Positions 1-10,149 of a stretch of DNA of 64,000 bases are shown in pieces (the stretch's first letter is position 1; every line of letters starts with the position of its first letter). The notes under the pieces were generated by a model. It did not search any database. It was not told the origin of the DNA and saw nothing but the letters and a program-made list of their open reading frames with translations. The stretch comes from Gnetum montanum (Eukaryota > Streptophyta > Gnetopsida > Gnetales > Gnetaceae): contig MNCI01006062.1 in assembly GCA_015680685.1 (NCBI GenBank), positions 7,015 to 71,014 on the forward strand, read 5' to 3'. The position numbers were made by a program, and so were the translations under genes.

Positions 1-284
1 GCTAGTTAATTTAGACTTAGGTCATTAGTTAGAGTTAGTTAGTTTCTCAACCCTTTTCCCTGATAGCATAGAAGATAAACCAAAAAATACCAAAAAAAAT
101 CACATACCTCAGACTTGCTTAACCATACACCGTGACACTTACAAGCAAGCCTGGGAAGACAATGAACGATTAACCCCAAGTGTTTCTTGTGGTGTTAAAG
201 CATTTAGTTTGCGGAGTTCGATCGGATCGTGCGTACACGCTTGTATTCGTATGGTTGAGTGTAGGGGTACCTCACCACTCATCA
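1..284 (+). mobile_element. Family-B LTR, 3' tail only
   Basis: This matches the last 290 bases of the element B LTRs (39540-39829 and 45860-46148) nearly base for base, including the U5 block ending in CACTCATCA. The sequence after it is not a primer site but continues another LTR. It is therefore a solo LTR or a 3' LTR nested in that LTR. The rest of the LTR and its left target duplication lie outside the window; CCTAT at 285-289 is the expected right copy. Confidence 0.85.
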
Positions 285-398
285 CCTATCCTTGTTCCAC
301 AAAGGTGCATAGGCACTTAGTCTTTGGAATTTGACTAGATCATTCATGAAATGCTCGTATTTGTATGGTTGAGCATAGGGGTATCTTGTCACTCATCA
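285..398 (+). mobile_element. Family-A-like LTR tail interrupted by the family-B LTR
   Basis: The segment resembles the last 115 bases of the element A LTRs (for example 30800-30917): a GGCRCATARGCACTTAGTC-like block, a GTATGGTTGAGCATAGG-like block and a terminal CTCATCA at 392-398. It starts directly after the family-B LTR, so B inserted into an older A-type LTR. That LTR in turn interrupts the 3' non-coding region of element E, whose conserved GTGTGGTT block begins at 399. Confidence 0.75.
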
Positions 399-768
399 GT
401 GTGGTTATGCAAGGGCATTATAGGTTGGAACCTATTTTGGGGAGGATCCATTTACATGACTTTTGTAATTTGTACTCGTTACACATCACCATTACATTAT
501 TTTATACCCTCCAAGAATTACATTACCAAAATTATCCTTTCCCTCATCATCCTTCCGGTTCAAATGTTCCTCTATACTGAAACATGTCCTTTCTCCTCAT
601 CCAATTCATGTATTTCATTGTCAGCTTCTACACCATTGTACCTTTTTGTGCCTTTAGACCTATTTCACATTATCCTAGACCTTTTACATTGACCTGAAGT
701 CCTTCATTTTTGACATTAGAATTTTAGAAATTTATCAACTCTTTTAAGTACCCTATTTTCGAGAGACC

Positions 769-843
769 ATGATATTGGGTCAGACACGATATCGGGGTCA
801 TGCTATCGGGTATGCGATATTGCATCCTAAAAAACTATATATT
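769..843 (+). promoter_or_regulatory. Internal promoter-like GATATC cluster with TATA box upstream of the E aORF
   Basis: Four GATAT/TATCGG-type half-palindromes (771-822) are followed by TATATATT at 836-843. The same kind of GATATC motif fills the U3 of the A, B, C and E LTRs, but this copy lies inside the element, about 500 bases before the aORF start. Element C has a counterpart at 57815-57850. I infer a promoter for an aORF transcript. It could instead be a decayed LTR remnant, but no LTR ends are visible around it. Confidence 0.5.
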
Positions 844-1016
844 TGGACCCTCTCGTGCATGTTAACATCATTGTAAATTGTTCACGTGGGGGGAATTTTT
901 CAAATTTTCTTCCACAAATTGCAATTTGCAAACCTCTTAGTCAAACAACCATAACTCACTCGCTAGCACTTCGATTCTCATTTCGATCGAACCTACCTAA
1001 ACCCAGAGTGTTTAGC

Positions 1017-1034
1017 TTAGTCGTGGGGGAAGGG
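1017..1034 (+). other. Internal polypurine motif of element E
   Basis: TTAGTCGTGGGGGAAGGG closely resembles the terminal polypurine tract (3450-3462) but lies about 2.4 kb before the LTR. Equivalent motifs occur at 27471 (A), 43296 (B) and 58024 (C). It may act as an extra plus-strand primer site. Confidence 0.55.
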
Positions 1035-1336
1035 TACACTCCAAATTGTGCATAAATTTTTTGAAATTAATCATCGTCCAAAGGATACTATAAAGGGTAA
1101 TTACTTATAAAAATGATAAACATGTTGCCAAAAAAAATCTTATATCCTCAATTACATTGGGAATTTAAACTTTGATTCCACCAAATCAAATTAGGCCCAA
1201 TACTAAAACTTTTGGGGGACATTTTATTAACTTTAAATCACAAAAAATAAGAAAATGAAATCAGTAAGGCAAGAAGTAAGGTATAACTTAACTTTTGTAA
1301 GCAACCTTACTAATGATTGGCCTCATGTTATTACAA

Positions 1337-3279
1337 ATGGCCCATAAATGTGGTCAACAAGAAGGACCCTCTCAAGGTGTGTCAAAACAATCAAGGAGAG
1401 GTGGAGACCAAGTGTCTCTTAACAAATGTGTGGAGCAGGAGGCACAGTCATTTAGCATCCATCAAGACCCCCTGCTACTGTATAGTTGGGATGAGTAGTA
1501 GGATGAGTTGCTGAAGCACCTGAACAGGGACAACACTTCACGTTGCCTCTAGAGTGTGTTCAGGTCATCCATGAAAGGTCCATGTTGGCAACAGTAATCG
1601 TGGAATTGAACTTCAGACCTTTCATGAAATTCACTCTTGAGGCTGTTAGGGACCAACTTAAAGTGTCCCCATTATGGCCTATCCTCTCTGAAAGTGGTGC
1701 TTGGTACTTAGGAGAAATGTGCCAATTTTGGCATAGTAAGGAAGAAGGCACCACAGTTGACATCGGTGGTGTATCTATTGATTTTTCTACCAAGGCCATT
1801 TCAAAAGTGTTAAACCTTTTGAAAACAGGGCCAAAAATTTCTCACCTACCCACTTGCTTCGATGCTAATGCGCAAAAGATTTGGTTGAAGAGGGCATATG
1901 GAAAAAAAGATAAGGCATATGTAGAGTTGACGTTGGAAGAAAGGATATACTTCAAGATTGGTACTTATCACATCTTCCCTGCAAGAGGATTAAATAGAAT
2001 TTCAACATATGTGGCAAGAGGAAGTGTGATATTGATGGGAAAGGTTAATGCTAACCTTCCTCATCTGTATCCCATGGAGATCTTGAGGTAGTTTGAAAAA
2101 TGCAAGACAGGGAAGTTTGCGTTGCCCTTCCCTTGTCTCATTAGGAAGCTGTGAAAACATGCTAGTATTCTAGGGTACACCAATGATGTTCCTAGAAGAG
2201 CCCAAAATGCTTCATTTGCAAAAATGCTGAAGCCACGAGCCCCAAGAAAAAGTGTTGGTGAGACACTGGAGCCAGGGCAAAAATAGATGGCAGGGCCCAT
2301 TGCAACTTAAATTGTAGGGCCTAGCCAACTCCCAAGCACAAGGTCTAGTCAACAACAAGTAGGACTTAGCACGAGTTAGTGAGACCAACTGCCACCACCA
2401 CAACAAGATTATCGATCATTGACGAGCCATCTTAGGGCCATCACTGAAACGGTCAGTTGGGGAAGTCATGATGATGCCAATCTCTTCTAGGTCATTAACA
2501 ACACCGTACGATCCACAATTTCTATTGATCACGCATGGGGTGAAGTGTCCATTCAAACAGGAGGAGAGGAGACCCATTAGTCACAACAGATTTTAGGGAA
2601 TGCTGCATTTTTCTAGGTGTAATTGGAAATCCATATGGCCAAGGCCCACATCAACACCTTCAGTGCTCAACACATTGATTAGTGTGTCATATTGGACACA
2701 TATGCATTTGCCCACTAGGTAGAGCTTAAAAAATGGGACCTACAGATTTAAGATCTCATAGAGTACATGGGATTGGCAAACTTGTGATATTCCAATCTAA
2801 CCATGTTGACAGCAGGATGCTTGAGAGTAGAGCTCGAGAAGCAGGTAGCTACCACCTATGTTAAATATGAAGCAGAATTTATAGAGCACAAGAAAATATT
2901 GCAAAGGCTAGAAGTCACAAATTTTGAACTAGAGGTGGTTAAGGTCAGCTACCAAGGGTAGAAAGATGTCACGATGGACTTGGCTCAACAGCTTACAGAT
3001 TTCTAGGAGCACAAGGACAAAGAAAGAGCCTATGAGGAGGAAAAATGGTTGTTTGTAGCTTGGTATGTTAAAGAAAATCAAATGTTCCTAGAACTACCAT
3101 GTCCATGGGAGGTGCTAACTTCGTCAAACATTGGAACATCAACTTGGACAACATAGGACCCCCAAACTAAAGAGGAAAAGCTTTAGGCACTATTGCAGAG
3201 CCATCAAATTCCAAAAACTGAAGCATAAGACAAGGGGAAGCATCCCATTGAGGAACCACCACCACCAAGAACCACATGA
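1337..3279 (+). pseudogene. aORF of element E (decayed, internally deleted)
   Basis: This is an additional ORF in the env-like position, between the pol-side non-coding region and the 3' LTR. The start follows TTATTACAA, a one-base-decayed form of the TGATTACAG acceptor seen in C and D. The open run 1543-2091 encodes a globular domain with LWPILSESGAWYLGEM, VSIDFSTKAISKVLNLL and ERIYFKIGTYHIFP, colinear with C (58539-59150) and D (minus strand). Its spacing recalls the 'putative plant transposon protein' domain of other plant retroelement ORFs (family resemblance, not verified). A frameshift lies between about 1498 and 1543, many stops follow, and relative to C about 840 bases of the coiled-coil part are missing near 2630. 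The product ended in a Pro-rich tail (about 3255-3279). Function unknown. Confidence 0.75.
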
Positions 3280-3462
3280 ATTCCTACAAAATTTGTGTAA
3301 TTTTTGTGTCTGTGTCCTAATTTTGTTGTATTCAATTCTCCACTGTGGCATGAATAAATTCCTAGTTAGTTAATAATCCCATACCTATCCACTATGTAGT
3401 CAATGGGGCTTGTTCTCATTTTGTTTGAATCAAGGTCAATTTTTCATTTAGTCATGGGGGTA
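3280..3462 (+). other. 3' non-coding end and polypurine tract of element E
   Basis: The block TAATAATCCCATACCTATCC (3370-3390) recurs just before the 3' LTRs of A, C and D. It ends in AGTCATGGGGGTA (3450-3462), the polypurine tract abutting the LTR. Confidence 0.75.
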
Positions 3463-4127
3463 TGATCAATCATGATTCAGTAGGCTCCAATATTGGATCC
3501 CCAATATTAGACCCACAATATCAGGTATGCGATATCATGACCTAAGAAGTGATATTGGATACATGATATCATGACTCCTATACAGGCCTATAAATACACA
3601 TGTAGGTGCAAGGAGTGAGCCAGTTAGTCACTCAATAGTTTTAGCTAGAAGTTAGTTTTCATTTTTAGTTCTTCACAACACTTTCTCCCAGTGCATGCCT
3701 ACAGTGTGATGATTGTAATTGTACAACACCTTTATTTAAGTGTGACGTACTTGGACACACACATGACTAGGAATAAAGATTGAGATTACTTCATCATTGC
3801 AGCATTCACTTAGTTTAATTATTTAATTGCTTTCTTAATTAATACTTCTTTACCCTCAACTCCTATCCTTGTTATTAAACACNCTCCCTTTTCCTCCTAG
3901 CTTAATTAAAGTTATTTTTCATTGCCTCTAGGAGTAGCACTAGGTTAGAAACCACATCATACACCTCACTCTGGACTAAATCATACGTGAAAAAGCATAT
4001 ACTAGTCCATGTGGAAAGATAGCACTATCTAGATACCACAACTAGCCCATCTACGGAGTTCGTCCGAATTGTGCGTGAAACGCTCATATTCGTATGGTTG
4101 AGTGTAGGGGTACCTTGCCACTCATCA
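3463..4127 (+). mobile_element. 3' LTR of element E (family C, U5 module missing)
   Basis: It begins TGATCAATCATG after the polypurine tract and ends CACTCATCA at 4127. It has GATATC motifs (3490-3575), a TATAAATA box near 3589, and a GGAATAAAGATTGAG poly(A) block near 3770, all as in the element C LTRs. At 665 bases it is about 180 shorter than C's. The missing stretch is exactly the hairpin module, replaced by a short junction holding a single N at 3883. Confidence 0.85.
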
Positions 4128-4436
4128 ATTGTCATATGTGTTAATAATGCATTGCATGATAATTTTCATTGTACTTAGAAATAAAATTTACATCCACTTT
4201 CACTATGTTTCTACTTGGTTTTATTAAGAGCCAATTAACATCAGTTATCATAAACCTCACTAAGAGTTAAACCATATGATTCACACTTCGCTAACTCTAG
4301 GTGGAAAGACAATGATCATGAACTTAATATCAACTTGCTAGTATACTTACATTATCCATCCATGAATTACAATCTAGTCATGCATGAATACTTGTAACTT
4401 GTATGGTCAAGTGTTGAAATACCCAATTGCTCATCA
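4128..4436 (+). mobile_element. Old LTR remnant of the same superfamily
   Basis: A decayed AATAAA block (4190) is followed by CATAAACCTCACT, GGTGGAAAGACAATGA and CTTGTATGGTCAAGTGTTG, ending in CTCATCA at 4430-4436. This matches the tail order of family C LTRs at lower identity. Element E probably inserted into this older LTR. No internal region is attached. Confidence 0.6.
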
Positions 4437-4522
4437 ACATTATAATAGTCTTAAAAGCCTATGATAAAATATTTATCTTCTTTTATAGTCTCTTAAATAT
4501 TATAAAATTTCTAAATGATAGT

Positions 4523-4815
4523 TGTATGTATAAAGTTTCTTGCATTTATAATAAATGCTACATTGGTGAATATACTAGAACTTTCTTTGAAAAAACACTT
4601 GAAAGATATACAATATAATACATCTTCTAAATCACCTCTTGTACAATACATAGAAAATGATAAGGCCTGTAAAATCATATATTGCTAATAGATAATAGTG
4701 AAGTTCTTTGTGTAATAAACAATATTTTAAATAAAGAAATTAGAGAAGTTATTAAAATTAGAATTTATTCTAGTAATGTTAATCAAGATTAAGGCTATTT
4801 TACCCACCTCACTTG
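4523..4815 (+). pseudogene. GIY-YIG endonuclease fragment, Penelope-like retroelement C terminus
   Basis: The first frame reads CMYKVSCIYNKCYIGEYTR up to a stop at 4616, matching the GIY ('YKV') and YIG ('YIGE.TR') motifs of GIY-YIG nucleases. After stops, the same frame continues as NKEIREVIKIRIYSSNVNQD with a following G, which fits the closing R...E..I......N.D.G pattern of Penelope-like elements. The reverse transcriptase part is absent, cut off by the LTR remnant ending at 4436. Penelope-like elements are rare in plants and have been reported from conifers. A GIY-YIG domain from another source is possible but would not explain the tail. Non-functional. Confidence 0.6.
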
Positions 4816-5009
4816 GTGATCTATTTTAATAAATAATAAATAATGAATAAATATTATTTAAAATCCTACTTAGTTTAATATTTTACTATTTATTAAAATA
4901 ATTTTAAATATTTCTTAGTATGTTTAATTTTATTTACATGTTCATTACCTTATATATTAGAAGTGTAAGTTAAGTTATGATTGAAATATCATTATGCTAT
5001 TATTTTTTA

Positions 5010-5130
5010 ATCTTGAACTAGGTGTTAGCCTAGTGGTAAGGGTCTTGGCCTTGTAATCCTAGGTTATAAGTTCAATTTCACTAGGCAACAATGGGTGATA
5101 AATTTTAGAAAAATTCTATAAAAGAAATTC
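5010..5130 (+). repeat. tRNA-derived SINE head
   Basis: TAGCCTAGTGG at 5026-5036 fits a polymerase III A box and GTTCAATTTC at 5070-5079 fits a B box, 44 bases apart as in tRNA-derived SINEs. No cloverleaf with an anticodon arm is convincing, so this is not a tRNA gene. The 3' limit is not visible; I place it before the AT-rich run at 5130. Confidence 0.5.
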
Positions 5131-5179
5131 TAAAACTGGTCGAATAGACCTAAGAGGTCTAGGTGAACATAAGTAAAAT

Positions 5180-5280
5180 TTTCAACTTTAGTTTCATATT
5201 GTTTCTCTTTTTTAGCTAGTTCAATTTCCCTCTTATTTGTTTTATTTATGTTGTTCTCACTTTTGTTGACCTTTTGGTAT
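5180..5280. repeat. Left copy of a ~100-bp direct repeat flanking the copia-like LTR
   Basis: It shares TTAGCTAGTT, CTCTTATTTGTTTTATTTATG and surrounding bases with 6380-6490. The two copies bracket the LTR-like block 5401-6306. The repeat is much longer than a target duplication, so a segmental duplication is more likely. Confidence 0.55.
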
Positions 5281-5400
5281 ATCAAAACCTTAGAGAAAAT
5301 GAAAAATATAGAAATGTGTTTGTGCTTGTAGTCTTGCACAACTAAGAAGAGCAAATGATGCTAAGAATTCAAAAGGAGAATTGAGCTAGAACAAGAGCTA

Positions 5401-6306
5401 TGTTAAGATGTCAAAATGAGAGTTGAGAAGAAACAATAAGAACTAGAATTTGAATGGATTCTACAAGCCAAATGAATATGTTTGGAGGGTTGTGGAGATG
5501 CCAAATGATAGAGCAATGCTCCAAAATTCAAAAATGCTCTTATAGAGTAGACATCTCAATTTAACAAGAAATGTCTACCTCTTGAGTTAAATGTCTAAGG
5601 GTAGACGTCTAAGTGTAGATGTCTACATTTCGAGGTAGATGTCTCTCTTAAACTAAGGTTGATTGCAAATAGACATATCATCTTTAAAGTAGACATTCAA
5701 ACTAGTTGTTTAATAGCTATTGCATGAATTTTGATGAGTTTTTGAAAACTCAAAGGGTATAAGGCTAAGTGGAATTCTTTTGAAATGTGTAAGTACTATT
5801 CATTGTCAAATATATCCAAGGCTACTCAAAAAGCTTAGTTGAATTGAGCCTCATCGTAAGGACTTTGTAAAATGAGTTACACTCTATCCTTGATCTTTTT
5901 CTTTCTTTCTAGTCCTGTGGGATTGATGTGCTTCTTATGGGAAGGCATCTTCATTGAGATTTTTCGGACCTTACAAGGTTGAGTGGTTTTGTAATGACAA
6001 AACACTCCAATGCGAAGCTCACATTTATAAACCACATTTTGAGCTGGTTGAGACCTTATAGGGTTGAGTGGTTTTGCAATAATGAAACACTCTAGAGTAG
6101 AGCTCAAATCTTTTAAAGACTATGGTATCCTTCAAACCACATTTTTGAAGCAACAAAGTCTAGAGGTGTGCATGGATTCTACCCTCTGAGTGTGGAGTAC
6201 CCAAGTTTTTGAACCATGTAAAAATTATGTTTGATTTTGGTGACTCCAATGCTTTTAATTAAGGTACTTATTCATCCACCTCCCCCTTCTAAGTTCTTGA
6301 TCCACA
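5401..6306 (+). mobile_element. Ty1/copia-type LTR, probably solo
   Basis: It is alignable with the copia 5' LTR at 18043-19174. Both have a U3 packed with AGACATCT-type motifs, a CCTTACAAGGTTGAGTGG-like region, an AACAAAGTCTAGAGGTGTGCA block (6152-6172) and a CCCCCTTCTA.GTTC end. TGTTAAGATG at 5401 and CCACA at 6306 are plausible ends. I see no primer site after it and no matching target duplication, so the boundaries are approximate. Confidence 0.55.
5530..5700. promoter_or_regulatory. AGACATCT/TAGATGTCT motif array in the copia LTR U3
   Basis: About ten direct and inverted copies of the core GACATCT/AGATGTC occur within 170 bases. The second copia LTR has the same array at 18215-18400 with diverged spacers. 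Such U3 arrays are typical enhancer-like repeats; this role is inferred. Confidence 0.45.
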
Positions 6307-6319
6307 ACTTTATTTAGGT

Positions 6320-6550
6320 TTTTAGTTTCTTTAGTAATGATAGATTTATTTCTCTAAAACTAGTTATATTTTTTAAAATTTATTTCAGTTTTGGTTTTAT
6401 ATTTTTTCTCTTTCTTAGCTAGTTTAATTTACCTCTTATTTGTTTTATTTATGGTTGTTCTGACTTTTTTTTTGAGTTTCTTTAGTAATAATAGCTTTAC
6501 TTCCCTAAAACTAATTGTTATATTTTTTAAAAAAATTTATTTTCCCTTTA
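6320..6550. repeat. Diverged ~145-bp direct duplication
   Basis: GTTTCTTTAGTAATGATAG and the following CCTAAAACTA.TTATATTTTTTAAA at 6328-6375 recur at 6477-6530. The right copy of the 5180-5280 repeat (6380-6490) lies between and overlaps them. AT-rich, with no coding signal. Confidence 0.5.
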
Positions 6551-6599
6551 CAACTAGTTTTTTTTTAAAAAAAACTAACCATTTCCCATTACATCTCAA

Positions 6600-7110
6600 T
6601 TAGTCATTAATTTTGATGTTATCTATTCTCTTTCTAATTCTAGAGAAATAAAGTAAAATTGATGATGAATATAGAATGATTCAAAACATCTTCTAAAAAA
6701 ATCATATGCCAAGTATGGATTCTAAAAAGCAAAATATCTTATAAGCTCTTCATTTGTAACATCTTGTCCATGACCTTCATAATCAACTAGTTTAAAGAAT
6801 TATTTTTATCCTTTGCATCCATGTACAATAGTGCTTTATTGTAAGCTTTAGAGAATCTATCATTTCTATTTTATTTACAAGTTATTGCAACACATTTTTA
6901 TCCTCATTCTTCACTATCATACTGTGTGCAGAGTTGGTGAGGCCTTTAACATTCTTTCGATAATATTTTATTAGATATCTCTTTAGGAATTTTTTCATAT
7001 TTTCTAGTTTTGTAGAATATTCCTTGGGATTTTCCCTTAAGGTTTTTGCCCAATCATCATCATTCTTACCTTTCTCCCACTTTGCAATCATGTTAAATGA
7101 CATTGATATT
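6600..7110. other. AT-rich stretch, no recognised gene
   Basis: A 73-codon open frame on the minus strand (7103-6882) is Lys/Asn-rich and reads NDDDWAKTLRENPKEYSTKL in part. I do not recognise it and its composition fits chance in AT-rich DNA. Nothing else is supported here. Confidence 0.4.
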
Positions 7111-7660
7111 TAAGATTATAAGAAGGTATATAAAATTGATTGCTAATATAATACTTATGAATGATATCATTCATAGCTTGCATATTTTTTTGGCAAGGAA
7201 TTTTGAATCATACTAGATTCATCATCAATTGAAATTGGATTTTAAAGGATATGAAAGAGATTAAATAGTGGTTTTCTCTTTTTTTATCTTGATATTTTCA
7301 AATTTTCATTTGATATGGAGTGGATGTTTTTGATCGAATGTACCCAAAATATTGAATGTGCATATCATTGTATGATCCATAGCGTGCATATATTTTCTTT
7401 ATAAGATGTTTCAAATCATCCTAAATTCATCATCAATTGTAATTAATTTCTGAAGGATCATTTTTACTAAGATTCTTAAATTTTTATTCAAGATGAGTTG
7501 ATCTTTTTAATCAAACATACTTTGAATATTACAAGTTCATACCATTGTATCATCCATAGTTTATATAGTTTTTCTTTGCAAGATATTTGTAATCATACTA
7601 GATTCATTATTAGTTGCAACTGATTTGTCAAGGATTAGAGATAAAATAGTTTCTTTTTAA
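7110..7660. repeat. Three degenerate tandem repeat copies, ~180-205 bp each
   Basis: Each copy has CATAG.TT.ATAT (7173, 7379, 7556), then a CAAGATAT..GAATCATACTAGATTCATCA-like stretch, then an AAGGAT...GAG block. The copies are diverged and gapped. No protein or structure is evident. Confidence 0.6.
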
Positions 7661-8815
7661 ACTTTACTTTACTTCTTTTCACCTCCTATAAACTTGACAT
7701 AATACACTGATAAAACTAAGAACTTTCTAAGGATTTGTGACTCATAACCTCGAATGAATAACTCTTCAACAATTATAATTTTGTAAGTCTTATCAATCAA
7801 TGCTAGCTTACAAATTAGTCATTATTTCATAATTTAACTATGACTTTTATGATTTGACTTTTATAACTCACTAAAGTATGAACTATCATCAGTAATCATA
7901 ATTGATAGTAATAGTGAAAAAATATAAAGGAATTGGTTTTAGAAAGAAAAATTTATAATAGATAGAAAAGATTTCTAAGTGGATTATTAATCAAGATACT
8001 TAAAATTCTAAAGAAGTGTTTATTAAGATGAATAACTAGAATAAAAAATGAAAGAAAACTTTTAATGGCACAAGCATAAGTAGGAGTTTCAAAATTTTTA
8101 GCAATATGTACAATAATTTTAAAATTTTTTAGCAACAATCATATGTTCAAATTTTAAGTGATGAAAATTTAAATAAATACTATACTTTGAATTTGATAAT
8201 TTATCATAGCTAATTAAAAATCCTTTTATTAGTTGTATCTACTTAGACAAGTTTAACTATATATTAGCAAATTAGTTTTCTATGTTAATGTATTCTAGCT
8301 TAATGCGTTAATTTTGTACATGTATCTTTCATGATGACTACCTCATAATTCACATTAAAAAGTTGAATGATATTTAGAATATTATGTTTTAAAATTTTAA
8401 CAAAGAATTTCATATTTTACATTAGGCTAATTATTTCCTTCAATGGTATCAACACCTTAAATGAAGCTTTTGTGTTGTTCCTAGAGGTTACATACTCTGT
8501 AATTTTATGGAAGCAAATATCTGAAATGAAAATAATTACACATCATATAATATGGACATCAAGTTAGTGTCAAGTTGCTAGCTAGCTATAAAACTTTGTC
8601 AAATCTCATGGATAAGTTCTTTTTCAAATGGTAGGGTATTTTATAAAAGTGATGTATAGCATGCACAAAGCCCGATTATTATGGAAAATGAGCAAGGGCT
8701 TGCTAGGATAACCTCCAAAATGACACATAACATCATTACCTAGATGTTGTGAAAAGTAGATAAGGATTTCCAAATCAGGGAGGGGTGTGGGTAAAGAAGC
8801 AAATCCAATGAAAAA
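7660..8815. other. AT-rich stretch without recognised features
   Basis: Short frames at 7953-8138 (-) and 8367-8567 (+) are hydrophobic or Lys-rich and look like chance. The last 200 bases lead into the RTE LINE and may hold its 5' untranslated region. Confidence 0.4.
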
Positions 8816-8819
8816 AAAA

Positions 8820-9545
8820 TTGAAATGGCAACCTACAACATTGGCACTTTCAATAAAAAGACCTCTGAAATTACTAATGCCATGAAAGAATGAAGAATTT
8901 GCATTTCTTACCTATAAGAAAAAAGATAGAAAGGGGAGAAAGATAAAGATTTAGGTGAAGGTTATAAACTCTTTTACTTAGGAAAAGAAAATCATTGAAA
9001 TGGAGTAGGCATCATTCGTGATCAATTTATCAAAGATAAAGTGGTACAAGTATATCACCATGACCATCAAATTATGGACATCAAACTTATGCTTGGAAAT
9101 GAGATCATCAACATCATCAACATATATGCTCCACAAATTAGACTAAAAATTTTAATTAAGCAAAATTTTTGGGATTCCATGGATTGGATGCTTCAAAAAA
9201 TTCTTTATCAAGAAAGCATATTCATTTGAGGGGATTTTAATACTAGAATGGGATCTATGAAAATGGGATATGACAAGATTCATGGAGAACAAGGATTTGG
9301 AGAACGTAATAATATGGGAGATTCATTACTACAATTTACAAGTACTTGTGACCTTACAATTACAAATACTTATTTCAATAAGAGGATAGAATATGTAATT
9401 TCATACAAGAGTGATATGGATTAAACAAAATTTGGTTATTTCCTACTGCATAAAAGAGATTGGGCCATGTGTAAAGATTGCAAGATCATACTTGGAGAGT
9501 ACCTTGCAACTTAGGATCAACAAATGGTCATGGATTAAGCTATAC
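8820..9545 (+). pseudogene. RTE endonuclease domain (apurinic-type)
   Basis: Conceptual translation runs through ATYNIGTFNKKT, GVGIIRDQFIKDKVV, IINIYAPQ, GDFNTRMG, HGEQGFGERNN and CKDCKIILGEYLAT. GDFN is the catalytic Asp/Asn motif of the exonuclease-endonuclease-phosphatase fold, and the rest follows plant RTE endonucleases in order. The enzyme nicks target DNA to prime reverse transcription. In-frame stops (for example before GDFN and near 9423) inactivate it. The open part covers 9041-9229. Confidence 0.75.
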
Positions 9546-10149
9546 ATAGCTTTAAAGCTAGAATGAGAAAAGATACTAAATGCATAAAATGATGGAATTT
9601 AAAAGAAGATAACATAATCTTATTTAGAGAATAATTTCTTCATGAAGGCACCTAAAATTAAGAATGCTTTGTAAATTTAATTTGGGGCTAGATGGAATGT
9701 TGCATTGAGAATATTGGAAAGAACATTTTGGGTGAAACAAAAGGTAAAATATACATTCCAAAGGAGACATGATGGTGGAGTGATGAAGTGCAACACTCTA
9801 TCCAAAATAAGAAACAGTGCTTTAAGAAATAGCTAGTGGTAGTGAAAAAATAGTGTAATATACAAAATGGAAAAGAAGAAGGCAACTGTAGGAATAGTCA
9901 AAGCCAAACATAAGGCCTTGGTAGATTTTATGAGAAATTAGGAACAATGGAAAGAGAAAAATATTTTTATAAATGAAGAAAAATAAAAAAAATAAATGTA
10001 AGAAAATTGATTCTATCAAATGCATTAATAAACCAAATGAAAGAATTTTGGTAAAAGATAATGAAATTTTGAATAGGTAGAAAAATTATTTTAATAATTA
10101 TTAAATGAAAAATTTACAAAAGAAGACATCTAAGAAGAACCAAATTTTG

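Larger units (their letters stand above)
399..4127 (+). mobile_element. Element E: 3' part of an Athila/Tat-like Ty3/gypsy retrotransposon
   Basis: In order it holds: the conserved 3' non-coding block (399-450), a GATATC-rich promoter-like segment (769-843), an internal polypurine motif (1017-1034), the aORF (1337-3279), the terminal polypurine tract (3450-3462) and a 3' LTR (3463-4127). The order and sequence match element C from 57420 to 62182. The gag and pol side, if present, lies left of the window. ATTGT at 4128-4132 would be the right target duplication; its partner is out of view. Confidence 0.85.

Noticed and set aside
4989-5110. Possible tRNA gene
   Set aside because: A and B boxes are present but no cloverleaf with acceptor and anticodon stems can be formed; a SINE head fits better.
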